A stretch of DNA of 64,000 nucleotides from Tissierellia bacterium (GTDB lineage Bacteria; Bacillota; Clostridia; Tissierellales; Tepidimicrobiaceae), in the NCBI GenBank assembly GCA_012735215.1, contig JAAYHX010000006.1:62001-126000 (forward strand), in the 5' to 3' direction. How positions within the stretch are numbered: position 1 is the first letter of the stretch; the number at the start of each line of letters is the position of its first letter. Below, piece after piece: positions 61,460 to 64,000 of the stretch. The position numbers and the translations under genes are program-made. The notes under the pieces are model-generated. The model saw only the letters and a list, made by a program, of their open reading frames with translations. It was not told the DNA's origin and made no database searches.

Positions 61460-63490
61460 ATGATTAGCAACAATGATATTTCAAAAGCAATGACCATTGA
61501 CCTAGGTCACATATTTGATGAACTACCTCCTATGCCTAAATTTGTAGAAGGTATAAGGAGAGCACCAAAGAGGGAATTTACACTATCCAAGAAGGAAACA
61601 GAAATAGCACTCAAAAATGCTCTCAGGTATATACCAGAAAAGTGGCATGAAGAACTAGCGCCTGAATTCTTAGATGAACTTCTTACCTACGGCAGAATAT
61701 ATGGATACAGATTTAGACCAGAAGGAAGAATCTACGGAAAACCAATAGATGAATATAAGGGAAAATGCGTTGAAGGAAAAGCTTTTCAAGTAATGATAGA
61801 TAACAATCTTGACTTTGAAGTAGCCCTCTATCCCTACGAGCTAGTTACCTATGGAGAAACAGGACAAGTATGCCAAAACTGGATGCAGTATAGGTTGATA
61901 AAGAGATACTTGGAAGAATTAACAGATCATCAAACTCTAGTAATAGCCTCAGGGCACCCATTGGGATTATTCAGATCCAATCCTAATAGCCCAAGGGTGA
62001 TAATAACTAATGCTTTGATGGTAGGCATGTTTGACGATCAAAAACATTGGATAAAGGCTACAGCTATGGGAGTTGCCAACTATGGCCAGATGACTGCAGG
62101 AGGTTGGATGTATATTGGGCCTCAGGGCATAGTACATGGAACCTACAACACCATCCTAAATGCAGGGAGAATAAAACTGGGCATAGAAGATGACTTAAGA
62201 GGGCATCTATTTGTTAGCTCCGGCCTAGGCGGCATGAGTGGAGCCCAAGGAAAGGCCGTAAAGATAGCCAAGGGAGTAGGAATAATAGCAGAAGTGGATT
62301 ACTCAAGGATACAAACAAGGTTAGACCAAGGCTGGATAGATATAGTTGTAGATGACATGGAGGAAACTTTCAGGCTTGCAAAAGAGTACATGAACAAGAA
62401 AGAACCAATAGCCATAGCCTATTATGGTAATATAGTTGACTTGCTAGAATATGCAGTGAAAAACAATGTACACATAGAGCTCTTATCAGACCAAACCTCC
62501 TGCCACGTACCCTATGATGGCGGTTACTGTCCACAGGGAATTACCTTTGAAGAGAGAACTAGGTTACTTGCTACAGATAAGGACAAGTTTGTAGAGCTTG
62601 TAAACAAGTCCTTAATTCACCACTTTGAACTCATAAAAGAACTAGTAAACAGGGGAACTTATTTCTTCGACTATGGAAACAGCTTCATGAAGGCTGTATT
62701 TGATGCAGGAGCAAAGGATATAGCTAAAGACGGAGTAGATGAAAGTGAAGGATTTATATTCCCATCCTATGTAGAGGACATAATGGGGCCAATGCTATTT
62801 GACTATGGATATGGACCCTTCAGATGGGTATGCTTAAGTGGAAAGCATGAGGACTTAATCAAGACAGATAAGGCAGCTATGGAGTGCATAGATCCAAATA
62901 GAAGATTCCAAGACAGAGATAACTGGGTATGGATTAGAGACGCAGAGGAGAACAAGCTAGTTGTAGGAACTCAAGCTCGAATCCTATATCAGGATGCCCT
63001 TGGTAGGATGAATATAGCCCTAAAGTTCAATGAGATGGTAAGGAAGGGAGAAATAGGTCCAGTGATGATAGGAAGGGACCATCACGATACCGGAGGTACT
63101 GATTCACCCTTCAGAGAGACATCTAACATATATGATGGAAGTAATATAATGGCAGACATGGCAACCCACTGTTTTGCAGGAAATGCAGCAAGGGGTATGA
63201 GCTTGGTAGCTTTACACAATGGGGGAGGAGTAGGTATAGGCAAGGCCATAAATGGAGGCTTTGGACTAGTACTAGATGGAAGCGAAAGAATAGACAATAT
63301 AATAAAGCAAGCAATGCCTTGGGATGTAATGGTAGGAGTGGCAAGGAGATCCTGGGCTAGAAATGAAAACTCAATTGAAACAGTGATTGACTACAACAAC
63401 AGATTTAAGGATTCAGACCACATTACCCTTCCATACATTGCTGATGATGAGTTGGTTAAAAAACTAGTGGGAGAAAAATACCATAAATAG
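61460..63490 (+). CDS. hutU: Urocanate hydratase
   Basis: Histidine-degradation enzyme converting urocanate to imidazolonepropionate with tightly bound NAD (676 residues, the longer clostridial form). Seen: YGETGQVCQNWMQYRLIKRYLE (by GETGQVCQNWMQY), VIASGHPLGLFRS, TAGGWMYIGPQGIVHGTYNT (by GGWMYIGPQGIVHGT), the NAD-site SSGLGGMSGAQGKA, SDQTSCHVPYDGGYCPQG (by DQTSCHVPYDGGY), and FRWVCLSGKHED with the catalytic Cys. RBS GAGGAGGG. hutH follows after 114 bases. Confidence 0.96.
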   Translation: MISNNDISKAMTIDLGHIFDELPPMPKFVEGIRRAPKREFTLSKKETEIALKNALRYIPEKWHEELAPEFLDELLTYGRIYGYRFRPEGRIYGKPIDEYKGKCVEGKAFQVMIDNNLDFEVALYPYELVTYGETGQVCQNWMQYRLIKRYLEELTDHQTLVIASGHPLGLFRSNPNSPRVIITNALMVGMFDDQKHWIKATAMGVANYGQMTAGGWMYIGPQGIVHGTYNTILNAGRIKLGIEDDLRGHLFVSSGLGGMSGAQGKAVKIAKGVGIIAEVDYSRIQTRLDQGWIDIVVDDMEETFRLAKEYMNKKEPIAIAYYGNIVDLLEYAVKNNVHIELLSDQTSCHVPYDGGYCPQGITFEERTRLLATDKDKFVELVNKSLIHHFELIKELVNRGTYFFDYGNSFMKAVFDAGAKDIAKDGVDESEGFIFPSYVEDIMGPMLFDYGYGPFRWVCLSGKHEDLIKTDKAAMECIDPNRRFQDRDNWVWIRDAEENKLVVGTQARILYQDALGRMNIALKFNEMVRKGEIGPVMIGRDHHDTGGTDSPFRETSNIYDGSNIMADMATHCFAGNAARGMSLVALHNGGGVGIGKAINGGFGLVLDGSERIDNIIKQAMPWDVMVGVARRSWARNENSIETVIDYNNRFKDSDHITLPYIADDELVKKLVGEKYHK

Positions 63491-63604
63491 TATGATAATC
63501 TGCGGCTATTATGAATTCAAATACTAGTGAATGAATATAATTTAATGACAGTTAATCATGTTGATTACTGTACCTGTAAATACAATTGCAAAGGGGGACC
63601 TGTT

Positions 63605-64000
63605 TTGAACAAGGTGATCGTTAATGGAGAAACTTTAACTTTGAAGGATATAGTTCAAGTATGTAGGTATTACAGAGAGGTTGAACTATCTGAAGAAGCA
63701 AAAGAGAGTATCTTGAAATCAAGAAAAGTAGTTGATGACTTTGTAGAAAATGAACAGGTGGTATATGGAATAACAACAGGTTTTGGGAAGTTCAGTGATG
63801 TAACCATATCTAAAGAGGATTCAAAACTATTACAGCATAATCTTATAGTATCCCATGCTGTAGGAGCAGGCAAGCCTTTCCCAACAGAAGTAGTTAGAGG
63901 TATGATGCTTCTAAGAATAAACAGCCTTGCAAAGGGTTATTCAGGGGTCAGGCTTGAAACCATAGAGACCATGGTAGATATGTTGAATAAGGGAGTACAT
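63605..64000 (+). CDS. hutH: Histidine ammonia-lyase, 5' part
   Basis: First 132 codons of the enzyme that deaminates histidine to urocanate, feeding HutU; the gene runs off the right edge before the MIO-forming Ala-Ser-Gly. Family features: VVYGITTGFGKFSDV, QHNLIVSHAVGAGKP, RGMMLLRINSLAKGYSGVR (by MMLLRINSLAKGYSG) and ETIETMVDMLNKGV. TTG start at 63605, seven bases after AAAGGGGG. Order hutU-hutH suggests one operon. Confidence 0.95.
   Translation, partial: MNKVIVNGETLTLKDIVQVCRYYREVELSEEAKESILKSRKVVDDFVENEQVVYGITTGFGKFSDVTISKEDSKLLQHNLIVSHAVGAGKPFPTEVVRGMMLLRINSLAKGYSGVRLETIETMVDMLNKGVH

Noticed and set aside
1-64000. CRISPR arrays, tRNA and rRNA genes
   Set aside because: No regularly spaced direct repeats and no tRNA- or rRNA-like sequence was seen on reading through; a dedicated scan was not possible.

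Overview
The window looks like chromosome from an endospore-forming, low-GC, amino-acid-fermenting Clostridia-type Firmicute, possibly Tissierellales-like (the order is inference from gene content only). Support: many sporulation and germination genes (spmB, sipL, spoIIR, a gerA-type operon, sleB-ypeB), Stickland-type metabolism (kamA, proC, hutUH), a T-box leader, a UGA-encoded selenoprotein, strong AGGAGG ribosome binding sites, and frequent TTG/GTG starts. Nothing resembles a prophage or an intact transposon. The 5' end cuts spmB and the 3' end cuts hutH.

Layout. 0-3 kb: end of spmB, two long palindromic repeats, a yabE/rpfB-like 3D-domain protein and a Pro/Tyr-rich coat-like protein. 3-9 kb: T-box, metG, tatD, rnmV, rsmA (the classical metG-ksgA block) and an unknown acidic protein. 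9-12 kb: a redox/sulfur patch (glutaredoxin-like protein, DUF1858 protein, HesB/IscA-like selenoprotein) with two near-identical palindromic operators, then mgtE with a structured leader. 12-14 kb: a SpoIID-amidase fusion and veg behind two perfect tandem sigma-A promoters. 14-22.5 kb: acetoin dehydrogenase system: acoR, a sigma-54 promoter, a Lin0512 gene, acoA, acoB, acoX, acoC, acoL. 22.6-25.2 kb: NADP-type secondary alcohol dehydrogenase and an AraC-type regulator. 25.8-27.1 kb: speD-speE. 27.3-34.9 kb: sipL, ispE, ger operon, spoIIR. 35-39.8 kb: rocB-like peptidase, sleB-ypeB, murI. 40-46 kb: kamA, an HD-GYP protein and a frameshifted LTA-synthase-like gene. 46-52.5 kb: SGNH/MBOAT acyl-transfer pair, azoreductase, dipeptidase, a second secondary alcohol dehydrogenase, proC. 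52.5-57 kb: chemoreceptor, divergent RelA/SpoT-domain protein, exported protein. 57-61 kb: mtnA-mtnP-megL-class II aldolase, which looks like a methylthioadenosine salvage (DHAP-shunt) operon. 61-64 kb: hutU and the start of hutH.

How the parts fit. SpeE makes methylthioadenosine, which the 57-61 kb operon can split to dihydroxyacetone phosphate and a methylthio-aldehyde. AcoR with sigma-54 should switch on acetoin cleavage, and the two secondary alcohol dehydrogenases share a 13-base promoter-proximal motif. The most notable non-textbook items are the selenoprotein with its SECIS and operator, the two families of dispersed long palindromes, a short REP-like palindrome repeated exactly at two gene ends, the SpoIID-amidase fusion, the apparent non-AUG start of the Lin0512 gene, the GDPD-like tail of the LTA synthase, and the divergent alarmone-synthetase-like protein.
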